In this document: piece after piece, positions 33,752-40,220 of the stretch
How the letters are laid out: every line of letters starts with the position of its first letter
Numbering within the stretch: position 1 is the stretch's first letter
DNA from: an uncultured Nitrospira sp.
GTDB lineage: Bacteria; Nitrospirota; Nitrospiria; Nitrospirales; Nitrospiraceae
Reading direction: 5' to 3'
DNA length: 40,220 nucleotides
Assembly (NCBI GenBank): GCA_902500705.1
Contig: CABVRR010000001.1
Span: 5,968-46,187 of the forward strand
Translations under genes and position numbers: made by a program
The notes under the pieces: generated by a model
Seen by the model: the letters and a program-made list of their open reading frames with translations, nothing else
The model's database searches: none
What the model was told of the DNA's origin: nothing

Positions 33752-34423
33752 ATGGAGCAGAAGCAAGATTCTTCAACCGTCGCCGATGACCCTCAAGCAC
33801 GTGCGCTCCTTCGCCAAGCGTTTGAAGGGACGGCACGGTGGCAGCCGGATTTTAAGGGATTTACCGCCGACCTCACGGTCAATGTAAACGGAAAAGAAAC
33901 CAGCGGCCCGGTCATCGTCAAAGGCCCACGCGAGGTCTCCGTTCAGCTCAGCGACGGCGAGACCCAAAAGTGGGCGCAAGAGCAACTGGGTATGATCGCC
34001 GTTCACCGTGGGCCACGAAGCTTCGAGGAATCAGACGGTAAGTACTCACTCACGAAGGAGGAAGACGGTCATTCCTTCGGCACCAAGCTGACGATCCATG
34101 GCTCAAACTCTTTTTACCGGATCAAGGATAACCGCATCACGCAGATCAATCGCAAGATGGCTCATCCCGGCATGAATCCGTTTGCCTTTACGATTAATGT
34201 CGAAGAGAGCGCAGTCACGCAAGACAAAAAACACCTCACGACCAAGTATACGGTCTATTACTATTCGCCGACCGACGGCAAACTGACCAACGTGGAAAGC
34301 TTCACCGACACGCACGTCCGGGTCGGCGCCTCCGACCTACCGGCCACCAGGCGGATCATCACATACGAAAACAACCAGGTCGTCGTGAAAAACCTGACCT
34401 TTAAGAATCACAAGTTGCTGTAA
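33752..34423 (+). CDS. DUF3386-family protein
   Basis: The protein has 223 residues; GAGGAG precedes ATG. There is no signal peptide. DARALLRQAFEGTARWQPDF-like N-terminal pattern, then GFTADLTVNVNGKETSGPVI, RKMAHPGMNPFAFTINVEES and ARRIITY-like TRRIITYENNQVV near the end match the all-beta DUF3386 family known from cyanobacteria and plastids. Its function is not established. The next gene starts 2 nt after its stop, so the two form an operon. Confidence 0.82.
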   Translation: MEQKQDSSTVADDPQARALLRQAFEGTARWQPDFKGFTADLTVNVNGKETSGPVIVKGPREVSVQLSDGETQKWAQEQLGMIAVHRGPRSFEESDGKYSLTKEEDGHSFGTKLTIHGSNSFYRIKDNRITQINRKMAHPGMNPFAFTINVEESAVTQDKKHLTTKYTVYYYSPTDGKLTNVESFTDTHVRVGASDLPATRRIITYENNQVVVKNLTFKNHKLL

Positions 34424-34425
34424 CG

Positions 34426-34854
34426 ATGGACTTACGAAAAGATGTTCCCCGCAGTATGCGAGTCAAGCTGGCAGGGCATGCCCATCTCGCGCGCATGATC
34501 GACAAATGCCGGGCCGTCCTCACTGGAACAGAGGGGGAGTATATCTACCCCTGTCCGATGGATGAACGGCTGATGGAGTTTGCTGAGATTACAAGTGAGC
34601 AATTCACCGCCGCAGTCAAAGCCAACGCGACCGATGAAGAGGTCGCACGGTGGTTTGAGCAGAAGGCCACACCGCACACAACCGCCGAATTGGAAGCATG
34701 GAACCATGACCTGTTAGCGCGTGGGCCGAGTTCCGGCGAGAGCGCGGCCAAGTTCAAAAAATACTTGGCCGCCATCGATCCATCACGGACTGATCTCACC
34801 GCCTGGTCGGATCTGCAAGATCTGGAAGAAGGACGGGAAGTGCCACGACGATGA
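34426..34854 (+). CDS. DUF5069-family protein
   Basis: The protein has 142 residues with the DUF5069 pattern: DLRKDVPRSMRVKLAGHAHL, ARMIDKCRAVLTGTEGEYIY, PCPMDERLMEF, VARWFEQKA. It is soluble. Its start is 2 nt after the DUF3386 stop, so it is cotranslated. The function is unknown. Confidence 0.82.
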   Translation: MDLRKDVPRSMRVKLAGHAHLARMIDKCRAVLTGTEGEYIYPCPMDERLMEFAEITSEQFTAAVKANATDEEVARWFEQKATPHTTAELEAWNHDLLARGPSSGESAAKFKKYLAAIDPSRTDLTAWSDLQDLEEGREVPRR

Positions 34855-34988
34855 CCAGCCTCTCAAACCACCACGAATAGTTAGTCTTTCCCCCTACACT
34901 AACAATCTGCACAAGCTGTAAACCTTCGACTTCCTGTTGTCTGAAACACCTTCCTACCTAACCGTGGAGATGCCTTCCCCACGATTCG

Positions 34989-35759
34989 TCATTTCCCATG
35001 TCCCGCCCGGGCGATCAACTCCTTCAGTCCCTTCAAATCCAACCACCCAGCCGCTAATTCATTCCCCACGATGAAGCCGGGTGTCCCCGAGAGGCCGAGC
35101 TCGCGGGCGAGGGCTCGATTCTTGTCGATGACGGCTTGCCATTTCGGATTGGTCAGGTCGGCTTCTAATCGTTTCGCATCGAGGCCGACAGACCCGGCGA
35201 TCTTCAAGATCTCGCTCTTCGTCAATTCTCCATGGGAAGCAAGCAGCGCTTCATGGAAGGCTTGGTGCTTGCCTTGCGCATGAGACGCCAGCGCGGCCTT
35301 GGCTGCGAGCACCGAGGGTTCTCCGAGAATGGGAAAGTCCTTGTAGACGACGCGCACCCGGCGATCTTCCTTTTGAAGCTCCGTGACTGACGACGCTGCT
35401 TTTTTACAAAAGCCGCAGCGGTAGTCGTAGAACTCGACGACGCTAATTTCACCCTTCGGATTGCCGCTGATCGGTGATGCCGGATCGTGCAATAATTCTT
35501 CTTGTTTCGTCGCAAGAACGGCTTTTTGACGCTCCCGCAGTTCTGCTTCACGTTTGACTTCCAGTGCTTGCAGCGATTGCTCGATCACTTCCGGGTGGTC
35601 ACGGAGATAACGTTCGATCACAGCATCAGTAGGGCTTTGAGAAACGGTTGATCCGGTCTTGGTCTCATGAGTGGTGCCACAACCAGTTGCCAGTAGGATA
35701 AGAGTACCGAGAACGCTCCACGAAAATGGAGAACAACTCTTGGAATATGAACCATTCAT
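34989..35759 (-). CDS. DsbA/DsbG-like thioredoxin-fold lipoprotein
   Basis: The protein has 256 residues from ATG 35759 (GGAG 8 nt upstream; the longer frame to 35900 is not supported). The lipobox LATGC places the lipidated Cys at 27. A helical arm rich in Glu/Arg (about 45-95) precedes the DsbA thioredoxin fold with active-site Cys115-x-x-Cys118 (YRCGFCKK) and the cis-Pro loop (LSGTPGFIVG). It is a membrane-tethered periplasmic thiol oxidoreductase, probably an oxidase or isomerase. It is the last gene of a minus-strand run and follows the TPM-domain gene by 55 bp. Confidence 0.88.
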   Translation of the reverse strand: MNGSYSKSCSPFSWSVLGTLILLATGCGTTHETKTGSTVSQSPTDAVIERYLRDHPEVIEQSLQALEVKREAELRERQKAVLATKQEELLHDPASPISGNPKGEISVVEFYDYRCGFCKKAASSVTELQKEDRRVRVVYKDFPILGEPSVLAAKAALASHAQGKHQAFHEALLASHGELTKSEILKIAGSVGLDAKRLEADLTNPKWQAVIDKNRALARELGLSGTPGFIVGNELAAGWLDLKGLKELIARAGHGK

Positions 35760-35814
35760 GGATGAATCTCCTGTCCAGTGCCGGTTGGAAGATTGGAAAC
35801 CAACAAGATGGATG

Positions 35815-36570
35815 CTACCGATACCCCTCTCCGCTGGTACCGCCGCCGAAGCCACCCCAGTTTCCACCGAAGCCGCCTTGGCCGGTTCCCCAGTATTCAC
35901 CGGCCTGGATGCGCCGATACGGATGTCGAAGATCCGGTCGGCTCAGCCACCAGAAAAACGACACGACCGCAGCCGTGGTGCCCAATGTAATCCAGACTCC
36001 TAATCCCTTGATGCGAGGCCGCGAGGGCGTATTGAGTCGTACTTCTTGCGCCGGGGTCGCCAGCGCGACCACGGTGCGATACAGCCCTTCCCCAAAGTTG
36101 CCTCGCTCGATCGCCGGTTGAAGATAGACGCGACTGACTTCGTTTCTCACAGCCGGCGTGATGACCGGAAACATTTGACGCCCCAACGCCATGGCCGCCT
36201 GCCGCTCTTGCACGGCCACCAAGATCATCAGCCCATGCTCTTGCTGTGTCGAGCCGATTTGCCATTTTTCATACAGCGCGTCCGCATAGTGTTTGGCCGA
36301 GGGATAGGGCTTGATGCTGGGCACCGTCACGATCACCAGTTCCACGCCGCTTTTCTTTTCCAGATCGATGCAGACTGATCGGATACGCTCCTTCCACTCC
36401 GGTTCCATCACCTGTGCATGGTCACTGACATACCCGATAGGGCTGGGAAGCGGCACACGCTCTTTGGGACGGTCATAGAGCGCAGCTTGCGCAGCAGCCG
36501 TCCATATCAAAACCGCCAGTCCCACCCACACTGTGCCCAGCCATTGCCGTTTCAGTCGTAACACGATCAT
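35815..36570 (-). CDS. TPM-domain protein (YgcG-like)
   Basis: The protein has 251 residues from ATG 36570, overlapping the upstream stop by 4 nt (ATGA). A signal peptide (about 1-29) precedes the TPM domain (YVSDHAQVMEPEWKERIRSV, GVELVIVTVPSIKPYPS, EHGLMILVAVQERQAAMALG, ERGNFGEGLYRTVVAL). A transmembrane helix (about 193-210) and a glycine-rich tail (GTGQGGFGGNWGGFGGG) follow. This family lies in the envelope; some members have acid phosphatase activity, others help photosystem or envelope repair. The long open frame to 36972 is mostly a shadow. Confidence 0.85.
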   Translation of the reverse strand: MIVLRLKRQWLGTVWVGLAVLIWTAAAQAALYDRPKERVPLPSPIGYVSDHAQVMEPEWKERIRSVCIDLEKKSGVELVIVTVPSIKPYPSAKHYADALYEKWQIGSTQQEHGLMILVAVQERQAAMALGRQMFPVITPAVRNEVSRVYLQPAIERGNFGEGLYRTVVALATPAQEVRLNTPSRPRIKGLGVWITLGTTAAVVSFFWWLSRPDLRHPYRRIQAGEYWGTGQGGFGGNWGGFGGGTSGEGYR

Positions 36571-37319
36571 GTCGTCCTGGCTTCTGCGACTCTGACAAGT
36601 TGAGCCAAACTTTCCAGGTACCGATCCATCAGTCGTGGCGTCTCGCTCTGGCCTGGAGAAATCTGGCCACGCTTGAGCAACAACGCATCGTGAAGGCCGG
36701 TGAGATCGACTTCCAGAGATGACTCGAGGTCCTTTAGGAGAGGCTCGCCGTGCGCAAGCACGGGGCGCTTCAGCAATCGTTGGAGCCCTCGCAGGACCGG
36801 CAACAGTACCGTAATGGACAGCGGCAAGAGGATCGTCATCGCTTCTTCGGTACCGCGCCCTTCCACGAGACGCTGGCGAAGACGGAGGAGATTGCCCCGT
36901 AATCCCTGTACGACTTCGGCCGTCAAATGTCGTGAATCGATTTTGAGTCCGACGAAGGGATCTTGCCCCCACAACAGCCGATGGTAATCGAGGATATCGT
37001 GATATTCCAGAGGGAAGGCGAACGAAGCGGATGGGAGATCATCCGCTGTCAGGAACAATGGAACAACGATCTGCTCTTTACTCCACCGCTTGTGAATCTC
37101 ATTGTATTTTTTTAAGACTTGAAGATCATAGGAAGCCATCACCAACAGTATGTTGAGATTGGAACGGCCGGGCAAAAACTCTCCTCGCACCGCGCTGCCG
37201 TACAGGATCATCCCTTCCAGCTCTTCTCCATACACCTTGACCGTATCCTTGACATAGAGCCTTAGCGTCTTCTGCGCCTCCTCCGGCAAACCGTCTATCG
37301 TCCAGTCGATCGATTGCAT
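36567..37319 (-). CDS. Degenerate nucleotidyltransferase-domain protein
   Basis: The protein has 250 residues. The N-terminal part has the polymerase-beta-like fold signature GMILYGSAVRGEFLPGRSNL, but the catalytic S-D-x-D pair is S-N-L-N (Asn54, Asn56), so metal-dependent nucleotidyl transfer is unlikely. The C-terminal part (about 120-245) is helical, with a hydrophobic stretch (MTILLPLSITVLLPVLRGLQ). Its start is 4 nt after the FAD-monooxygenase stop and its stop overlaps the TPM start, so it is tightly embedded in the operon. It may bind nucleotides or an RNA/protein partner without catalysis. Confidence 0.82.
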   Translation of the reverse strand: MQSIDWTIDGLPEEAQKTLRLYVKDTVKVYGEELEGMILYGSAVRGEFLPGRSNLNILLVMASYDLQVLKKYNEIHKRWSKEQIVVPLFLTADDLPSASFAFPLEYHDILDYHRLLWGQDPFVGLKIDSRHLTAEVVQGLRGNLLRLRQRLVEGRGTEEAMTILLPLSITVLLPVLRGLQRLLKRPVLAHGEPLLKDLESSLEVDLTGLHDALLLKRGQISPGQSETPRLMDRYLESLAQLVRVAEARTT

Positions 37320-37323
37320 GAGG

Positions 37324-38595
37324 TTACTGCAGGCCTCTCACCGCTTGATTGCGAGTCGAGAAGTCCGGCAAGAACCCCGCGGCCATCAGACGATCCAACG
37401 GGCCGAACGGAGGAGTCTTGCGGAGTCCGGCGGTCGTCGACAAGACACGATAGCGAAGGCGTGGGTTCCGATCCAACGTGCTGAAAACCCGATCACGAAG
37501 AAACCCAATAACCGGATTCGCCGTGTTCCAGAACAGCACCTGTTCGTCGGCCAACTTTTGGAGCATCGTGACCTGAGGCCGACGTGCGTCTTCGTAGCGC
37601 TTGAGGACTGTCGCGGAATAATCGCCTGTCGCCAGACATTCCGGCAACAGATCGGCCAGTGCCATTGCATCAACCATGGCCTGCATCCGTCCCTGTGAGG
37701 CATGGGGATTCATCGCATGCGCAGCATCCCCGATCAGCACCGCCCCGTCGGCCACCCAGGTCGGAGTGCGGACCCGCCCGGTCGGCATGAAGGCCGTGTG
37801 CTTCCAGTCGGTCAAGGCTCGAAAGATCGGCTCACTCGAAGGATCAATAGCCACCCAGGCGTCCTGTAAAGCCGTGAGGCCTTGCTCCTTTACCTGTTCA
37901 TACGACCCGGCCTTGATCATGTAGAAGATATAGACTTTATTTCCGGCGGCGGGAAACATCCCGAGAATCGTTCGCGTTCCCACAAAATACTTGGCCTCGT
38001 TCATGGGAATCGTGGCATCGACCATAGCGATCAGATACCCCTGTGGGTAGAGGTGCAGATCAGCCGGAATCTGCAGCGCCTCCCGAACCTTGGAAAAGGC
38101 TCCGTCGGCGCCCACGACCACCTTGGCCTTCACGCTCACGTGATCGTCATCTTGTTTTGCCGTCAGCCCAACGACTCGGCCATGCTCTCGAAGCAGCCCT
38201 GTAAAAGCCGATCGATAGCGTAACGAAACAGACGAATTGTGTTCGATGGCGTTCAGAATGGCATGGTGCGCGATATTGGGAAGTGTCACGACGGCGCGAT
38301 TGTAGGGCGGGGGCAGATCGCTGTAGTCGACCGTGCACAGCCGCTCGCCGCCGACTCGACAGAAATGGAACTTGTGGACCGTGCGCGTGGACTCAACGGG
38401 CAACGTATTCAGCAGCCCCAACTGATCGAGCACGTGTTGCCCGTTCGGCTGAAGAATCTCCCCGCGCAAGCCCTGCGGTGGCCCAGGCGCTTGCTCAAGG
38501 ACGATCGTCTTGATGCCTTTCTGAGCCAAGGCGAGCGCCAGCACAGCGCCACCTCCACCGGCCCCAACTACGGCAATGTCGGTTTCTTCGATCAT
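37324..38595 (-). CDS. FAD-dependent monooxygenase (UbiH/PHBH-like)
   Basis: The protein has 423 residues; GAGGA lies just before ATG 38595. The Rossmann FAD-binding start is AVVGAGGGGAVLALALAQKG (GxGxxG at 11-16), the second motif GADG is at 162-165 and the FAD ribityl motif GDAAHAMNPHASQG at 289-302. Family members hydroxylate aromatic rings or reduce isoprenoid chains using NAD(P)H and oxygen. The C-terminal 80 residues are helical. The substrate is unknown and no quinone genes are adjacent. It is part of the minus-strand run. Confidence 0.88.
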   Translation of the reverse strand: MIEETDIAVVGAGGGGAVLALALAQKGIKTIVLEQAPGPPQGLRGEILQPNGQHVLDQLGLLNTLPVESTRTVHKFHFCRVGGERLCTVDYSDLPPPYNRAVVTLPNIAHHAILNAIEHNSSVSLRYRSAFTGLLREHGRVVGLTAKQDDDHVSVKAKVVVGADGAFSKVREALQIPADLHLYPQGYLIAMVDATIPMNEAKYFVGTRTILGMFPAAGNKVYIFYMIKAGSYEQVKEQGLTALQDAWVAIDPSSEPIFRALTDWKHTAFMPTGRVRTPTWVADGAVLIGDAAHAMNPHASQGRMQAMVDAMALADLLPECLATGDYSATVLKRYEDARRPQVTMLQKLADEQVLFWNTANPVIGFLRDRVFSTLDRNPRLRYRVLSTTAGLRKTPPFGPLDRLMAAGFLPDFSTRNQAVRGLQ

Positions 38596-38644
38596 GCGTC
38601 CTCAGCGGCAACACTGCGTTGCCACCTTACCCTCAACATTCCTG

Positions 38645-39208
38645 CTATTTCCACTCCTGGAATCGCTCCTGATCGTTCCAGAGCGACAGAAACTTGTCCC
38701 GCGTTTTGACGGCAATCGCCGAGTCGCTGATGATATCCAGCCGCTCATCATTGTACCGATTCCCACTGGTCGTCTGATTCATGGACCCGTTGGTATTGAT
38801 CTCGTCGTCGATCACCACCTGTTTCAAATGCATCAGGCTATCATGGCGATTGATCTTGATCGGAATCCCGGCTTCGCGCAATGCCGAGAGGGCCGTCCGC
38901 TGCTTGAGGTCCCTCTGCCGCTCGCGGTCCGTCACGATCCGAACATCCACTCCACGCCGTTTGGCCTCGACCAGCGCCTTGACCGTGAGTGGAGAGGTCA
39001 ACCCGTAGACAGCAACAAAGATGTATCGTTTCGCGTGATCGTACAGCCGCACGAGATGTTCGAGCGGCCTCTCCTCAGGGCCATACCAGACTTCTATTGA
39101 AGCAGCTGAGACTGCACCGCTCGGTCCAAGCAGAACCGCCGTCAGGAGCCAGAGGATCACCCCTCGGCACCACCAGGTAGATGAGTGGAACGGCGACGGC
39201 GAAATCAT
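38645..39208 (-). CDS. Exported phospholipase-D-type nuclease (Nuc-like)
   Basis: The protein has 187 residues. A signal peptide (about 15-36) precedes a single PLD domain with the HKD motif His127-x-Lys129-x4-Asp134 followed by GSMN (141-144): MHLKQVVIDDEINTNGSMNQ. Single-domain members such as Nuc are dimeric, non-specific endonucleases in the periplasm. All catalytic residues are present. Its ATG overlaps the preceding stop (ATGA). Confidence 0.9.
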   Translation of the reverse strand: MISPSPFHSSTWWCRGVILWLLTAVLLGPSGAVSAASIEVWYGPEERPLEHLVRLYDHAKRYIFVAVYGLTSPLTVKALVEAKRRGVDVRIVTDRERQRDLKQRTALSALREAGIPIKINRHDSLMHLKQVVIDDEINTNGSMNQTTSGNRYNDERLDIISDSAIAVKTRDKFLSLWNDQERFQEWK

Positions 39209-39654
39209 GCTAGGTCAAAGAGGTCACGGAAGTGGTCGTCGGAGGATTCCCAGGCCTGCGGCGCATGTGCCTGAAGCCATTGTCGGAGAAATTGCTTCTG
39301 GGCCGGCGTGAGAAGTTGCTTGATCTGATGTGAGCGTCCTTGAAGCGGTTGCAGGAGGCTGATGTGCTTCTTCACGTCCAGCATCGCGGTTCGGACATAC
39401 AGACTCGTAAAGACCGACGGTGCCTCCTCCGTCCCGTCGCCCTGTACCCAAACCGAGAGAAACTTGTCTAGAACGAGGCCCGCACTGTCCAGAGCCGGTT
39501 CCGTATCATGAAACAGCTCATTCTCGGACTCGGTTAACGGAGTCGATTCCTCGGCACGAAAGAGAAAGTTTTTTTTCCACATCTTGGCGGTCTTTCCTGC
39601 GATCCTTGCAGGCGGCATAGTGGCGGCGAGCCGGATCAAAGTCAAGCAATCCAC
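39205..39654 (-). CDS. Conserved hypothetical protein, up to 149 aa
   Basis: A soluble, mostly helical protein with acidic NELFHDTEPALDSAGLVLDK and a C-terminal Gln-rich helical part (LTPAQKQFLRQWLQAHAPQA). The stop overlaps the PLD nuclease start by 4 nt. GTG 39654 has GGGAGAT about 9 nt upstream; ATG 39582 with GGAAAG is the alternative, giving 125 residues. The family is not recognised. It appears to be the first gene of the minus-strand run ending at 34989. Confidence 0.68.
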   Translation of the reverse strand: MDCLTLIRLAATMPPARIAGKTAKMWKKNFLFRAEESTPLTESENELFHDTEPALDSAGLVLDKFLSVWVQGDGTEEAPSVFTSLYVRTAMLDVKKHISLLQPLQGRSHQIKQLLTPAQKQFLRQWLQAHAPQAWESSDDHFRDLFDLA

Positions 39655-39740
39655 GCAGGACTATCTCCCTACACTCGGTAAGAATCGGTGAGGCATGAAT
39701 CCTCCTGCCTATTCCAGGCTCTCATGTGAATAACGCAACC

Positions 39741-39770
39741 TTGACAAGCAGCGCATGCCTTTGCTATTTT
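39741..39770 (+). promoter_or_regulatory. Putative sigma-70 promoter of the sulfur-carrier operon
   Basis: Perfect TTGACA, an 18-bp spacer and TATTTT (four of six), placing the start about 30 nt before GTG 39809. Confidence 0.5.
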
Positions 39771-39808
39771 CAAAATTCTTTAATTTATAAGCCAACTTGG
39801 GAGAATCC

Positions 39809-40009
39809 GTGCAGGTCAAGATCAATGGAAAGTCAGAGGAGGTTCAGAACGGAACCGTCCTTGATTTATTAAAGGCAAAGAGCATCGAGCCGCAAATGGT
39901 CGCCGTCGAAATCAACGACAAAGTGCTGGATCGTGACCATCTTGCCACAACCCATCTCAATGAAGGAGACCACGTGGAGTTTCTCTTTTACATGGGAGGG
40001 GGGCGATGA
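39809..40009 (+). CDS. ThiS/MoaD-type sulfur carrier protein with GGGR end
   Basis: The protein has 66 residues from GTG 39809; GGGAG is 5 nt upstream and would overlap the alternative TTG 39797. It has the beta-grasp pattern of ThiS: VQVKINGKSEEV, TVLDLLKAKSIEPQMVAVEI, HLNEGDHVEFLFYMGGGR. ThiS proteins end in Gly-Gly, which is adenylated and thiocarboxylated. Here one Arg follows the glycines, so a C-terminal trimming step may be needed, as described for Wolinella HcyS and its protease HcyD. The stop overlaps the next ATG (ATGA), which links it to a cysteine synthase and suggests a CysO-like role in cysteine synthesis rather than thiamine synthesis. Confidence 0.88.
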   Translation: MQVKINGKSEEVQNGTVLDLLKAKSIEPQMVAVEINDKVLDRDHLATTHLNEGDHVEFLFYMGGGR

Positions 40010-40220
40010 GCACGGCATCGTACGCGGATATCACCGAGCTGATCGGAAAGACTCCGCTTGTCCGGTTGAACCGCCTGTCAAGGCCCGGTTCAGCGACGAT
40101 GTACGGGAAGGTTGAGTTTTTCAACCCCGGCGGCAGCGTCAAGGACCGGATCTGCCTCAACATGATCAACGAGGCTGAACGTCAAGGAAAGCTCAAGCCG
40201 GGCGGAACGATCGTTGAACC
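40006..40220 (+). CDS. Cysteine synthase family protein, N-terminal part (runs off right edge)
   Basis: From ATG 40006 the frame is open to the window end, giving 71 full codons. It begins with MSTASYADITELIGKTPLVR and continues with FFNPGGSVKDR, the PLP-lysine motif of O-acetylserine or O-phosphoserine sulfhydrylases (CysK/CysM). The enzyme replaces the side-chain acetyl or phosphate of a serine derivative with sulfur. It overlaps the sulfur-carrier gene by 4 nt, so the sulfur donor may be a protein thiocarboxylate. CysK and CysM cannot be told apart from this part. Confidence 0.9.
   Translation, partial: MSTASYADITELIGKTPLVRLNRLSRPGSATMYGKVEFFNPGGSVKDRICLNMINEAERQGKLKPGGTIVE

Noticed and set aside
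36571-36972. Long N-terminal extension of the TPM protein
   Set aside because: It overlaps the nucleotidyltransferase-like gene in another frame, is rich in Arg/Ser/Pro without motifs, and the signal peptide begins at ATG 36570.

Overview
The window looks like a chromosomal stretch of a Gram-negative bacterium with a very large two-component signalling inventory. The best guess is a Nitrospira-type nitrite oxidiser. This rests on gene content and style: a TonB-dependent receptor beside LuxR-type regulators, NtrC-like activators, orphan receivers, vitamin B12-dependent MetH, a CADD/PqqC-like oxidase and DUF3386/DUF5069 proteins. It is an inference, because no rRNA or other marker gene lies here. 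I found no tRNA, rRNA, CRISPR array or intact insertion sequence.

Layout. 1-431 (-) is the start of a HEAT-type lipoprotein cut by the window edge. 961-5794 is a receptor/regulator island: an intact TonB-dependent receptor (+), two LuxR-type response regulators (-), and a decayed second receptor that lost about 1.65 kb of its middle. Its long intergenic gaps carry related inverted repeats that look like operators. 5916-11911 (-) is the most unusual region. It encodes a membrane-anchored sugar-type binding protein, an RbsC-like permease, and a protein in which an ABC ATPase domain that has lost its catalytic motifs is fused to a histidine kinase and a receiver, followed by a LamB-type porin. 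I read this as an ABC importer converted into a transmembrane sensor. 12258-17438 (+) holds a soluble PAS hybrid kinase, two single-domain receivers, two NarL-type regulators and one phosphorylation-dead receiver. 17898-22104 holds a second binding-protein/kinase pair (+) facing a sigma-54 activator (-).

The right half is mostly housekeeping and small conserved genes. These are metH (-), exported and membrane proteins of unknown role, a DUF2007 protein, a CADD/PqqC-like oxidase overlapping an SUMF1-domain protein, an FmdB zinc ribbon, hemW, a ClpS-like adaptor, a lysine-rich protein, DUF3386 and DUF5069. A long minus-strand run (39654 to 34989) follows: a hypothetical, a PLD nuclease, a flavin monooxygenase, a degenerate nucleotidyltransferase, a TPM-domain protein and a DsbA-like lipoprotein. 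The window ends in a ThiS-like sulfur carrier overlapping the start of a cysteine synthase, which suggests protein-thiocarboxylate-dependent sulfur transfer.

Two themes recur. Transport-type ligand-binding proteins are paired with histidine kinases (twice), and signalling or enzymatic domains keep their fold while losing catalytic residues (ABC ATPase, receivers, kinase N-box, nucleotidyltransferase, SUMF1). All functional statements are homology judgements by eye, without database searches.
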